The position numbers were made by a program, and so were the translations under genes. The notes beneath the pieces are model-generated. The model was given only the letters and a program-made list of their open reading frames with translations, ran no database searches and was not told the origin of the DNA. Below are positions 56,366-64,000 of a stretch of 64,000 nucleotides of DNA, one piece after another (position 1 is the first letter of the stretch; each line of letters begins with the position of its first letter). Origin of the DNA: Streptococcus penaeicida (GTDB lineage Bacteria > Bacillota > Bacilli > Lactobacillales > Streptococcaceae); contig NZ_LOCM01000030.1 of the NCBI RefSeq assembly GCF_002887775.1, positions 1 to 64,000 on the forward strand. Direction: 5' to 3'.

Positions 56366-57886
56366 TTAACTAGCTTGGTCTTGTCCCTCAAAGGCCTGGC
56401 ATTTTGCTTTGAAGTGAGCTTGGATTTTATCACGCAAATGGTCATTGAGTTGGGCAAGAGCAATGTGAGGTACCAGTTGACTAAAGAAATAAATGTCTAA
56501 GTCTTCCGTTTGCTCAAGCGCCACGTCGGTCAAGACCAAATCATAATTCTGACGAATATTCTCCATGTCGATCTCTAATTCATCATGAATAGTAATGTCA
56601 AAATACTGACCAGTAAAAGCTTGCAAGAATTGCCCTAAATTAGCCCTTCCCGATTCGATGATTAAAAGCTTTTGCTTTTGGATGGAATGGCTGAGCTGTA
56701 AAAAGAGATTATCCCAGTAAACCAAGACAATGTAGAGCAGCTGGCCTCTCATTTTTTCCGGGCAGGAGAGGCCACGTTTGAGGAAAGGTAAGAGCAGAGC
56801 CTGAGAAAAAACGTGACAGAGCTCAGGATACTGAGTCCGGAAATAATTCAAGTAGGGCTCCTTGTGGTCAAAGACCAAGTAATTTTGATGGCGGTCTTCT
56901 TCTCCTAAAATAGTCGCTTCCTGCAAAATGCGGCAGAGCTCCTCCCTATTTTGCAATGCTAATCCAAATTGCTCTTGCAATTTTTCTAAGACGGCTTGCC
57001 AAGCATCGGCAGGGATGGCTAATGGTTCTAGGGCTGCGGTGGACAAGTTATAGTCGTTAAAGAAGAGATAGTTGCGGCTATAGGCAGAGAATAATTCTGA
57101 CAGGGCGGTGCTATCTAGGGACAGACCACTGCTTTCTAAGAAGCGCTGCGCCAGTTGGGCCATGGGTTGCAGGTCTTTAATCTGTTGGTAGAGGAATTGG
57201 CTTGGCAGGTCACTATTTGCCAAAGTAAAGCCTTGGGAATAACGGACCAGATTAACAGCTGCTAGAACTTTCAGGTGGCGGTAGTGGGTCCGATCCATAG
57301 GGGTGTCGAGACTGGTCACAATCAGGTCGATCAAATCGGAGAGGACGCTCTCAGAAATCATGGAAGCAAAGGGCCATTGGTGCATGTCATAGGCTTCGGA
57401 AAAATACTTGAGGTAGAAAAGGCGAATTTGCTTTTCTTGGCCGACTAAGCCCAGTTGCTTGATGTCAATGTGACAGTTGAAGAAATTTTCGAGGTAGCAA
57501 TTGGTCTTTTTAATCAGGCGCTTGAGGGTCGAGAGGCTAATGAAGAGCTGGTCCGCCAAACAATCCAGTGACTCAGGATCCTCAAAAAAAAGAATCTCTA
57601 AAAGGCGTAAGGAAGGGGCCTCTAATAGGATGGACTGATAGAGTTTTTGTGGTCCGAATTCCCTCTTATATGACAAACTTAAATGAGGCTCAATATAGGG
57701 AAAGGCCTTGATTTCCGGAAAGGTTGATAGGTGGGCGATTTCCGTTTGCAGGGTCATAAAAGAACAGTCCAGATAATGACAAATGCTTTTATAATCATAA
57801 GCCTGTTTTTTCTGGCTCATCAGTTTTACCAGATTAAGTTCGCGCAATTGTTGGTTGGAAAATAAGTCTTTGTTAATGAACATCAA
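56366..57886 (-). CDS. Mga-family virulence regulator
   Basis: A 506-residue protein with the Mga domain order. An N-terminal HTH region (CHYLDCSFMTLQTEIAHL near residues 36-53), a second Mga-type HTH (LADQLFISLSTLKRLIKKTN near 109-128), PRD-like domains and an EIIB-like C-terminus. Mga and the S. iniae protein Mgx activate M and C5a-type genes. Here it lies divergent from the M-like gene across a 318-base gap, the expected target. The protein may start at the second Met (57883). Confidence 0.88.
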   Translation of the reverse strand: MMFINKDLFSNQQLRELNLVKLMSQKKQAYDYKSICHYLDCSFMTLQTEIAHLSTFPEIKAFPYIEPHLSLSYKREFGPQKLYQSILLEAPSLRLLEILFFEDPESLDCLADQLFISLSTLKRLIKKTNCYLENFFNCHIDIKQLGLVGQEKQIRLFYLKYFSEAYDMHQWPFASMISESVLSDLIDLIVTSLDTPMDRTHYRHLKVLAAVNLVRYSQGFTLANSDLPSQFLYQQIKDLQPMAQLAQRFLESSGLSLDSTALSELFSAYSRNYLFFNDYNLSTAALEPLAIPADAWQAVLEKLQEQFGLALQNREELCRILQEATILGEEDRHQNYLVFDHKEPYLNYFRTQYPELCHVFSQALLLPFLKRGLSCPEKMRGQLLYIVLVYWDNLFLQLSHSIQKQKLLIIESGRANLGQFLQAFTGQYFDITIHDELEIDMENIRQNYDLVLTDVALEQTEDLDIYFFSQLVPHIALAQLNDHLRDKIQAHFKAKCQAFEGQDQAS

Positions 57887-58204
57887 TAGGTCTCCTTGGG
57901 AATCAGCTCTTTTTTAACCTTGGATTCAGTTAGATTAAAATTAGAAAATAATAAAGGTGAATCCGTTGTATTTAGATGAAAATAACCTAAAACAAGAGCT
58001 TTTATAGCTATTTTATTATAGAAATCAATATTTTAATAGAGTAATCATAAATTTAAAATAAATTAAAATAGTGACCTTTATTCTCACTTAAAACTCATAT
58101 ATACTAAAACCATAGCTTGGACAAGAGGCCAAAGCCTTTTTGCTGTCGGCAAAACTTGCCCACTTACTATCACATGAGGAAAGAGTAAAGGAGAACATCG
58201 TATC
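57887..58204. promoter_or_regulatory. Divergent intergenic region between the Mga-like and M-like genes
   Basis: This AT-rich 318-base stretch should hold both promoters and the Mga-type binding sites. A -10 TATACT at 58100-58105 serves the M-like gene. Its -35 (about TTTATT, 58077-58082) is poor, as expected of activator-dependent promoters. The M-like transcript has a leader of about 95 bases with a small hairpin around GGCCAAAGCC. GGAGA precedes the start codon. Confidence 0.6.
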
Positions 58205-59767
58205 ATGGATAAAAAACAAAAAGCACGTAAACACTTATTACGTCGACTCATCACCAATGCAGCCCTAGCCGGCACAGCCTTTTCAACCTTCGGCGGCGCC
58301 CTAGCAACGACCATGGAGGTTAAGGCGGATGAGAGGAGACTACCGCAAATTGAAAAAGAAGTAGAAAATGGACTATTGAAAGTTATTGTTGATAATAAGT
58401 TTGACCGAAATGATGAACGTAGTATTGCTACGATAAGAGAATTACTAAATAATGCAAATAAAGATACATTATTTAGATTATTAAAAGGATTTGATCCAAG
58501 TGATGTAACCTATCCTAATAGTATGTTAGATTTCTTAGATCGAAGGATTGGAGGTTTAAGAGATGGCTATAATTCTGCATCGTTAAGATCTTTACTAGTA
58601 GAGACTTTAAAAGGTAAAGTTACCGAGGTTGAGGAGAAACGTCAACTAATTGAATTGTTAAACAAAGATAAAGAGAATGCACTTGAAAATATTCAAGATA
58701 AAGAAGCAGAATTGTTACTAGTAAACGATGAATTAAAACATTTGGAAAATGAAAAAATTAAAATTGAGTCTCAACTTGAAGAAAAAGGTCTTGAAGCTGA
58801 AAGCAAAGGTCAAAAATTAAAAGAAGCTGAAGCTGAACTTGTCGATACAAAAGATAAGCTTGCTTCTGAAAAGATTCGTGCTAATTTAAATGGTTATGGT
58901 ATGATTGAGCTTAAGGCTGAACTTGAAAAAGTAAATAAAGAACATGATGACTTTGCTAAGCTTGCCGCAGCTGCTCAAGAAGATTATGAAAAAGAGTTGG
59001 CCTTAGATGAGCAAAAACTCAAAGATCAAGAAGATAAGAACAAAGAATTGTCTGCTAACCTTAAGACTGCGGAGGAATTTTACCACGAAAGCCAAGCGAA
59101 ATTAGCAGAGGCTGAAAAAGCGAAAACACAGTTAATGTCTGAACTTGAGAATGCGCAAAAAGCCCTTGAAACGGCTGAAAGCAGCATGTCTGAATACTCT
59201 GAAAAAGTTGAGACTTTAAAGGCAGAGCTTGAAGCAAGTAAGACTGAAGCTGAGGACCTTAAAGCTAAGGCTGAGGAAGTCGATAAAGAACTTGCAAGTA
59301 CAAAAGAAGCTAAAGCAAGTCTTGAAAAAGAAATTGAAGACATGAAAGCTAAACAAGCTGAGGAAGTGGCTAAGTTAGAAGCCCTTCTTAAAGAAAAAGG
59401 TGCTGACATCAGCCGTCTTGAGACAGAATTAGCTAATAAAGTAAAAGCTTTTGAAGACAAAGAAAAGATGTCTGAGCAAGAAAAAGCACAATTCCAAGCG
59501 GACATTGAGCGTCTGCAAAAAGAGTTAGCTGACAAAATGACAGCTAAAATGCCTGAACCTCTTGCTAACAAAGGAGATGGGCAAGAGAAATCATTGCCAA
59601 ATCCGGTCAACCACAATATTCCAAAAGTTGAAGAGAAAAAAGAAGAAAGCCATCAATTGCCTTCAACTGGTGAAAAAGCAGCTAACCCACTCTTAGTGGC
59701 TGCTGGCCTTACTTTCTTGCTTGGTGCTGGTACTTACGCCTACGCTGGCCGTAGCAAAAAAGACTAA
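58205..59767 (+). CDS. simA: M-like LPXTG surface protein (SimA type)
   Basis: A 520-residue fibrillar surface protein. The signal peptide ends at VKA|DE (residues 41/42). An N-terminal variable region (about 42-135) is followed by a long heptad-rich coiled coil (about 135-450), with runs such as LEAELE. A Pro/Asn/Lys linker precedes LPSTG (485-489), a hydrophobic segment and a basic tail. It fits SiM of S. iniae, which binds fibrinogen and helps resist phagocytosis. The name is from recall of that locus. The divergent Mga-like gene suggests activation by it. Confidence 0.82.
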   Translation: MDKKQKARKHLLRRLITNAALAGTAFSTFGGALATTMEVKADERRLPQIEKEVENGLLKVIVDNKFDRNDERSIATIRELLNNANKDTLFRLLKGFDPSDVTYPNSMLDFLDRRIGGLRDGYNSASLRSLLVETLKGKVTEVEEKRQLIELLNKDKENALENIQDKEAELLLVNDELKHLENEKIKIESQLEEKGLEAESKGQKLKEAEAELVDTKDKLASEKIRANLNGYGMIELKAELEKVNKEHDDFAKLAAAAQEDYEKELALDEQKLKDQEDKNKELSANLKTAEEFYHESQAKLAEAEKAKTQLMSELENAQKALETAESSMSEYSEKVETLKAELEASKTEAEDLKAKAEEVDKELASTKEAKASLEKEIEDMKAKQAEEVAKLEALLKEKGADISRLETELANKVKAFEDKEKMSEQEKAQFQADIERLQKELADKMTAKMPEPLANKGDGQEKSLPNPVNHNIPKVEEKKEESHQLPSTGEKAANPLLVAAGLTFLLGAGTYAYAGRSKKD

Positions 59768-59836
59768 AACTGGTCTCACTCTTTTCAAAATCTATTTGAA
59801 TAGCCAATTGATAGTCAACAGATTCCCATAAGACAC

Positions 59837-59868
59837 AAAAATCCCTAGTCCTTCGACTGGGGATTTTG
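59837..59868 (+). terminator. Terminator between simA and gshF
   Basis: AAAATCCCTAGTC pairs with GACTGGGGATTTT around CTTC. It can serve either converging gene. Confidence 0.8.
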
Positions 59869-59884
59869 CTTATCTTAGCCTTCT

Positions 59885-62149
59885 TTATCTCTTGTAAATG
59901 GGCAATTCAGGGAAAAGTTCTTGGAGAATTTTTGGGGTAATGGCTTGGCCAGGACCCTGGTGGCAGTAGGTGTGCATGTACATGGATGGGTTGAAATTCA
60001 GTTCAATACAGTGCACGTTAGGCTGGCTGATATCAGCTTTCTGGTTGATGTCGGGAATAATCAAATCGACCCCACAAACCCAGGCGCCCATGGATTCGGC
60101 CATTTGGGCTGCCAAATCCTTGTAGGATTGGTCCATTTCCTCGGTTAAGTCGACAGAGTCGCCACCGGTGGAAATGTTGGAATTTCCACGCAGTTCCACT
60201 TTGACACCATCTTCAAGAATACTGTCCACGTCATAACCTTGTTGAGCTAACATCAGTTGTTCAATAGCGCCCAGTTGGATTTTTTCCAAGGGTGAGCGGT
60301 GATCACTGCCACGAAGGGGGTCTTGGTTTTTTAGGTCAACAAGCTCTTTGATGCTGTGTTTACCATCACCGACCACATTAGCTGCTAGACGAAGCAGAAC
60401 GGCCTCACATTTGCCGTTTAAGGTGAAGAAACGGTATTCGGTACCGGCAATGAATTCTTCCACCAGGACGTCTGTATCTTCAGCAAAAGCGATGTCTAAA
60501 GCCTTGGCATAATCTGCTTGGCTGGCTGGATTTTGGAAGATGGAAATCCCTAAACCGAAGTTAGTCGATTTGGGTTTGACCACGATGGCCTTGTCAGCAA
60601 TCAACGGGTAGTAGCGGAGAGCCGCATCTTTGCTATCAAATTCCTGCCCTTGCGGTGTCGGGAAGCCAGCCTGGTCCAAGATTTTTTTGGTGACGGTCTT
60701 GTTGGCCATGGCTAAGGGAACCACGTAGTTGTCACGCGAAGTCATGTTGCCATTTTTGACCAGTTCGACGTGGTCTTGGTGCCAGAGTTTTAAAAATTGG
60801 TCGTTTTCGTCCAGAATTTCCAGGTTGACCCCTTTTTGGATGGCGTCAAACATGAGCATTTGCGTTGACAGCTCCATGCTTTCATAGCCCTTCAGTGCGT
60901 AGGGCGCCTGGGTAGCCTCTTGGTGGTATGCTTTGGCTTTGGTTAATCCAAAGGCCGCTAGGGATGCGTCAGCGATTTGACCAGAAAGACGACCGCAGAT
61001 GGTTGTTTCAGGTGCCTTTACAGCCAGTGCCATTTGGTCAACCAAGCCTTGATAGTATGCATCCAGATGGAAGTGTTGAATCAGGTCGCGCATGGCGTCT
61101 AGGATGATTTGTGGCTGAGCTTGTTCTGGGAGTGGCTCTAGTGGATGTGCTAGGGCAATGGTTTCGTTGATTGCTTTAGCTGCTGTCAGGTCGGCATCGG
61201 CATTTTCCAAATCATCTATCCAAAGCAGACTGAGGATGAAGAGGTGGAAACTATCCAATGTTTTTTGGGTGATGCCTAGTGGGTCAAAAGGGTTGATGTC
61301 GAAGTTGCGGAACTCCAAGTAGCTGATGCCTTTTTCTAGGAAGTCGCGGGAGTGCTTGCTGCCACGGAGGCGAACAGCTGAATAGAATTCTTTTTCAAGG
61401 GATAGATGGCCTTGAGTAATCATGCTCTCAATATCGGAAATATAGTTTTCTAGCGATGAAAATGAGATTTGGACCTTATCCTCATTGGCGTAACCATAAG
61501 CCTTGCTGGATCTCAGAGAGCGGACTGGGCCTTGAGGCATGTTTGGGTAGAAGTCTTTCTCAGCCAGTGGTGTTGCTCCAAATAGATAGGTGACAAACCA
61601 TTGGTAATTGAGGAATTGGCGGGCTAGCTTCATGTAGAGCTGATTGCGAAAGTCAACAGGATTGTCTAGGGGACTAAGTTCAAGAAGGGCTTTAGACAGG
61701 TTTTCCCCTAATCCAAAGTTGTAGTGAATACCAGAAATAGATTGAATCAATTTGCCATAGGTTTCAACCAACTGTTGGCGATATGCCACTTCTTCAGGAT
61801 TATCCAGTTTGGCAATCTGGATGTCTTCTGCTTGGAGGTAAGGGGGCATCGAAAGCGGCCAGATGACGTCATCAGCTTCTAAGGACCTTTGGGTGACATC
61901 ATAAATAGCCCCAAGCCGGCGTCTAGCTTGGTTTGTTGATGTCGAGATAGGAGTAATCAGTTCTAACTGTTCTTCGCTAAAATCGGTCTGGATATAGGGA
62001 TGCATGGTACGTGAACCCAGCACAGAAGGGTGGTCGCTCTTAGCAATTTTGCCTTCAGGGCTAACCCGCAAGCCCTCTCTTTCTAAACCAAAAGTAGCTT
62101 CTAAAATATTGGTATTTTCAGGTAATTTTTGTAAAAGTTGATTGAGCAT
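59885..62149 (-). CDS. gshF: Bifunctional glutathione synthase GshF (GshAB)
   Basis: A 754-residue fusion that makes glutathione from Glu, Cys and Gly. The N-terminal part (about 1-480) is a glutamate-cysteine ligase (LEREGLRVS, SISGIHYNFGL). The C-terminal part is an ATP-grasp domain with KPKSTNFGLGISIF and VLVEEFIAGTEYRFFTL. This fused form is typical of streptococci and Listeria. It provides the thiol pool that CydCD exports and that protects against oxidants. Confidence 0.95.
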   Translation of the reverse strand: MLNQLLQKLPENTNILEATFGLEREGLRVSPEGKIAKSDHPSVLGSRTMHPYIQTDFSEEQLELITPISTSTNQARRRLGAIYDVTQRSLEADDVIWPLSMPPYLQAEDIQIAKLDNPEEVAYRQQLVETYGKLIQSISGIHYNFGLGENLSKALLELSPLDNPVDFRNQLYMKLARQFLNYQWFVTYLFGATPLAEKDFYPNMPQGPVRSLRSSKAYGYANEDKVQISFSSLENYISDIESMITQGHLSLEKEFYSAVRLRGSKHSRDFLEKGISYLEFRNFDINPFDPLGITQKTLDSFHLFILSLLWIDDLENADADLTAAKAINETIALAHPLEPLPEQAQPQIILDAMRDLIQHFHLDAYYQGLVDQMALAVKAPETTICGRLSGQIADASLAAFGLTKAKAYHQEATQAPYALKGYESMELSTQMLMFDAIQKGVNLEILDENDQFLKLWHQDHVELVKNGNMTSRDNYVVPLAMANKTVTKKILDQAGFPTPQGQEFDSKDAALRYYPLIADKAIVVKPKSTNFGLGISIFQNPASQADYAKALDIAFAEDTDVLVEEFIAGTEYRFFTLNGKCEAVLLRLAANVVGDGKHSIKELVDLKNQDPLRGSDHRSPLEKIQLGAIEQLMLAQQGYDVDSILEDGVKVELRGNSNISTGGDSVDLTEEMDQSYKDLAAQMAESMGAWVCGVDLIIPDINQKADISQPNVHCIELNFNPSMYMHTYCHQGPGQAITPKILQELFPELPIYKR

Positions 62150-62448
62150 CTAGTGCCTACTTTCCGTTGAAATCTTCTTGTTACAGTTTACAATTTTAGG
62201 ACATGAAATACAATTTATTGACACAAAAAAAGCCAAAAAAGACAGGAAAAAAGACATCGAAAAAGAGTGAAAACAAATCACTCTTTTTTCACTCTGTATA
62301 AATTCATTGAAGAATCAGACTTTTGGAGTCAGTTTTTTTAAAAACTTGGCTTTTATGACTTTGTAATAATCAACATCAAAAACGTTTTTTAGTTTTTTGC
62401 AACACTTTTTAGTTGGTAGTAGCCATGTAAATAAAAATACGATATAAT
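62150..62448. other. Intergenic region upstream of gshF and the RloA-like gene
   Basis: On the minus strand TTGTAT (62208-62213) and TAAACT (62185-62190), 17 bases apart, may be the gshF promoter. GAAAAAGAGTGA (62259-62270) and TCACTCTTTTTTC (62278-62290) form a strong hairpin with T run, in a place without a gene to terminate, so it may be what remains of a lost gene or of a leader. Confidence 0.5.
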
Positions 62449-62475
62449 AAAATACGAAAAAACGTATTTTAGGAG
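62434..62475 (+). promoter_or_regulatory. Palindromic promoter of the RloA/RloB-like genes
   Basis: A -10 TATAAT (62443-62448) is flanked by two copies of AAAATACGA (62434-62442 and 62449-62457). The second copy is also the left arm of a perfect inverted repeat, AAAATACG...CGTATTTT (62449-62470), right against the AGGAG ribosome binding site (62471-62475). A repressor or the system's own protein could bind here, and the RNA hairpin could hide the start region. No good -35 is seen. Confidence 0.6.
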
Positions 62476-62481
62476 AATGCT

Positions 62482-63684
62482 ATGTTATTGGAATTTACAT
62501 TTGAAAATCTTTTTTCTTATCACAAAGAGGCATACTTCTCAATGGAAGCCGCTCCTAGAACGCAAATAAAAAATGAGTTTGATAGAATTAATAAGCGAAG
62601 AATCTTAAAATCAGCTATTATCTTTGGAGCAAATGCTTCGGGTAAAAGTAATATGTTGAAGGCTCTAGGCACGTTTCGAAATCTCATCCTTAAAGAAGAT
62701 AAACGAAATAATCCTTATCCGACTTATGCTGGTAATGATGAACCGATTCATCTATCAGTAACTTTGGTTAAGGAATCCCTTATATACCGATATTCTGTCA
62801 CTTACACCTTAGATACGATATGTGAGGAATGTCTAGAAATTGATCAAAAAGGGCAATTTGAGACTTATTTTCATAGAGAGGGAGAACTTTACCCTGTTTT
62901 GCCAAAGGAATTGGAATTATTAGTTCCCAAAACACGTAAGGATAATCTTTTCTTGAATACTGCAAAAACCTTTAATGATCAGCATAGTTTAGCAGTTTTT
63001 AGGTGGTTTCGAAATGATCTTATTTTTGTATCAAGGGATATCGAACCATTATTGGAACAGCTTTATAAATTGCAGAATCATGCAGACTATAAAGGAAAGT
63101 TAATCAACTTTTTGCAGGCTTCTGATCTTAATATTTTAGATTTTGAAGTCATCGAATCAAATCTTGTCTTGCCAGAGGAATTGCAAACCCTTTTGAAATC
63201 TACCGATGGCTTTAAAGAATACAATATGATTTTAAGACATAAAAGGTATGAGGAAGATGGAAAGGCTAATGGAGAATTCACCTTAACCTTAGATGAAGAA
63301 TCAGATGGAACCAAAAAACTGATTTCTTTAGCTTTGATTCTTTTATTGGTTAAAGATAGTACAATTATCATGGATGAATTTGACGATTCTTTTCACTTAG
63401 CTTTATCAAAAGCAATGATTGAACTTTTTCATTCACCAGAAAACACAAATCAATTTATTCTAACCAGTCACGAATTAGCTTTAATGGATGTTGGATTTAA
63501 GAAAGAACAAATTTATTTCTGTGAAAAGGATGTTAGTGGAGCATCTGACTTATATTCTATTTATGACTTTAAATCTGAAGAAAATCGAACGGATTATTCT
63601 TTCATTAAACGTTATCAGAAGGGCTTATTTGGAGCCATTCCAGAGGTCTTGGTTGGGAAATTAAAACAAGCAATACGAGGATAA
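62482..63684 (+). CDS. RloA-like AAA-family ATPase (candidate phage defence)
   Basis: A 400-residue ATPase of the AAA_15/AAA_21 group. It opens LLEFTFENLFSYHKEAYFSM. Walker A is GANASGKS (residues 49-56), a signature-like DESDGTKKL region lies near 273-280, Walker B is IIMDEFDD (Asp298, Glu299), and TSHELALMD supplies a switch His. This is the RloA/AbiEii-neighbour ATPase type, found beside RloB and in OLD- and PARIS-like defence systems. The next gene starts 4 bases later. AT content is higher than that of gshF. The role is inferred. Confidence 0.8.
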   Translation: MLLEFTFENLFSYHKEAYFSMEAAPRTQIKNEFDRINKRRILKSAIIFGANASGKSNMLKALGTFRNLILKEDKRNNPYPTYAGNDEPIHLSVTLVKESLIYRYSVTYTLDTICEECLEIDQKGQFETYFHREGELYPVLPKELELLVPKTRKDNLFLNTAKTFNDQHSLAVFRWFRNDLIFVSRDIEPLLEQLYKLQNHADYKGKLINFLQASDLNILDFEVIESNLVLPEELQTLLKSTDGFKEYNMILRHKRYEEDGKANGEFTLTLDEESDGTKKLISLALILLLVKDSTIIMDEFDDSFHLALSKAMIELFHSPENTNQFILTSHELALMDVGFKKEQIYFCEKDVSGASDLYSIYDFKSEENRTDYSFIKRYQKGLFGAIPEVLVGKLKQAIRG

Positions 63685-63687
63685 TGA

Positions 63688-64000
63688 ATGGCAAGAAAAA
63701 AGAGCAGAGGAAGACAAAATCCACCACAAATACAAATTTATACCGAAGGTCAAACAGAAGTTCTTTATTTTAACCAATTGAAGAAACATTTTAGGGTTAA
63801 AGATAGAAAAAAATTAACCATAAAACATCTTAATAAGCAGGGGCTAAACCTTTTTCATCATGCTAATACCCTATATCGAAAACATGATTTCGATGTGTCA
63901 CCGACTGATATTGTTTTAGTGATTGATAATGATCAAACATCTATTAGTGATTTGGAACGATTGAAAGAAGGCTGTCATCAAAAAGGGTATCAAGTGATCT
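63688..64000 (+). CDS. RloB-like protein (5' part, cut by the window end)
   Basis: The first 104 codons of a protein that runs off the window. It opens with a basic, Gly/Arg-rich tip, then QIQIYTEGQTEVLYFNQL, the (E)G-T-E-YF signature of the RloB family, and later VLVIDNDQ, matching the second acidic motif. RloB proteins have a fold like Toprim nucleases and accompany RloA ATPases. The ATG at 63688 lies 4 bases after the ATPase stop codon, so the two are one operon. Confidence 0.75.
   Translation, partial: MARKKSRGRQNPPQIQIYTEGQTEVLYFNQLKKHFRVKDRKKLTIKHLNKQGLNLFHHANTLYRKHDFDVSPTDIVLVIDNDQTSISDLERLKEGCHQKGYQVI

Noticed and set aside
59080..59616. A 178-residue Ser/Ala-rich minus-strand frame in the M-like gene
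   Set aside because: It arises from the complement of the Lys/Glu/Ala coiled-coil codons and has no start signals.

Overview
The window is low-GC Firmicute DNA that reads throughout as a pyogenic-group Streptococcus. The rpoB-rpoC, comG, adcRCB, cydABCD and gshF neighbourhoods, an Mga-type regulator divergent from an M-like LPXTG protein, and LPXTG and lipoprotein signals all fit. The Mga/M-like pair and the cell-envelope protease recall Streptococcus iniae or a close relative, but the species call is from memory of gene content only.

Layout. 1-3.5 kb: AT-rich accessory DNA (transposase tail, PepSY lipoprotein, HrtBA-like ABC exporter) ending exactly at the 3' part of a tRNA-Leu(CAA), which looks like the attachment scar of an integrated element. 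3.6-9.6 kb: a flavin-type oxidase relative, an IS3-family remnant and a very large cell-wall-anchored subtilisin-like protease. 9.8-12.8 kb: small enzymes and a zinc alcohol dehydrogenase under a MerR-type promoter. 13-22.3 kb: a respiratory block (menA, ndh, cydABCD, polyprenyl diphosphate synthase). 22.5-25.4 kb: ispE and the zinc-uptake operon adcRCB with an AdcR box. 25.5-36.8 kb: tyrS, pbp1b, rpoB and rpoC. 36.9-43.3 kb: DUF1033, the comGA-G DNA-uptake pilus operon, a methyltransferase and ackA. 43.4-48.7 kb: an Xre regulator with two membrane proteins, proC, pepA, a thioredoxin-like protein, a YtpR-like protein and ssbB. 48.8-52.8 kb: an aromatic-amino-acid-type ABC transporter behind an attenuator with a Tyr/Phe-rich leader peptide. 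52.8-53.8 kb: a gene-poor stretch with IS200/IS605-like ends, a possible small RNA and 54-bp repeats. 53.8-62.1 kb: deoxynucleoside kinase, dusB, hslO, Mga-like regulator, M-like protein and gshF. 62.4-64 kb: an RloA-like ATPase and the start of an RloB-like protein, a candidate defence pair cut by the window edge.

Sequence quality matters here. Ten places carry an apparent single-base deletion, usually in a short run of one base, that breaks an otherwise intact reading frame. Affected are menA, cydB, the cydC/cydD junction, cydD, ispE, tyrS, rpoC, comGF, an xre gene and an IS remnant. Several of these genes are essential, and adding one base restores family length in each gene, so I treat them as probable sequencing or assembly errors and give full-length gene spans.

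The most interesting items are the leader-peptide attenuator (48800-49120), the RloA/RloB-like pair with its palindromic promoter (62434-64000), the tRNA-Leu attachment scar (3420-3471), the MerR-type promoter (11645-11675) and the possible small RNA (53111-53267).
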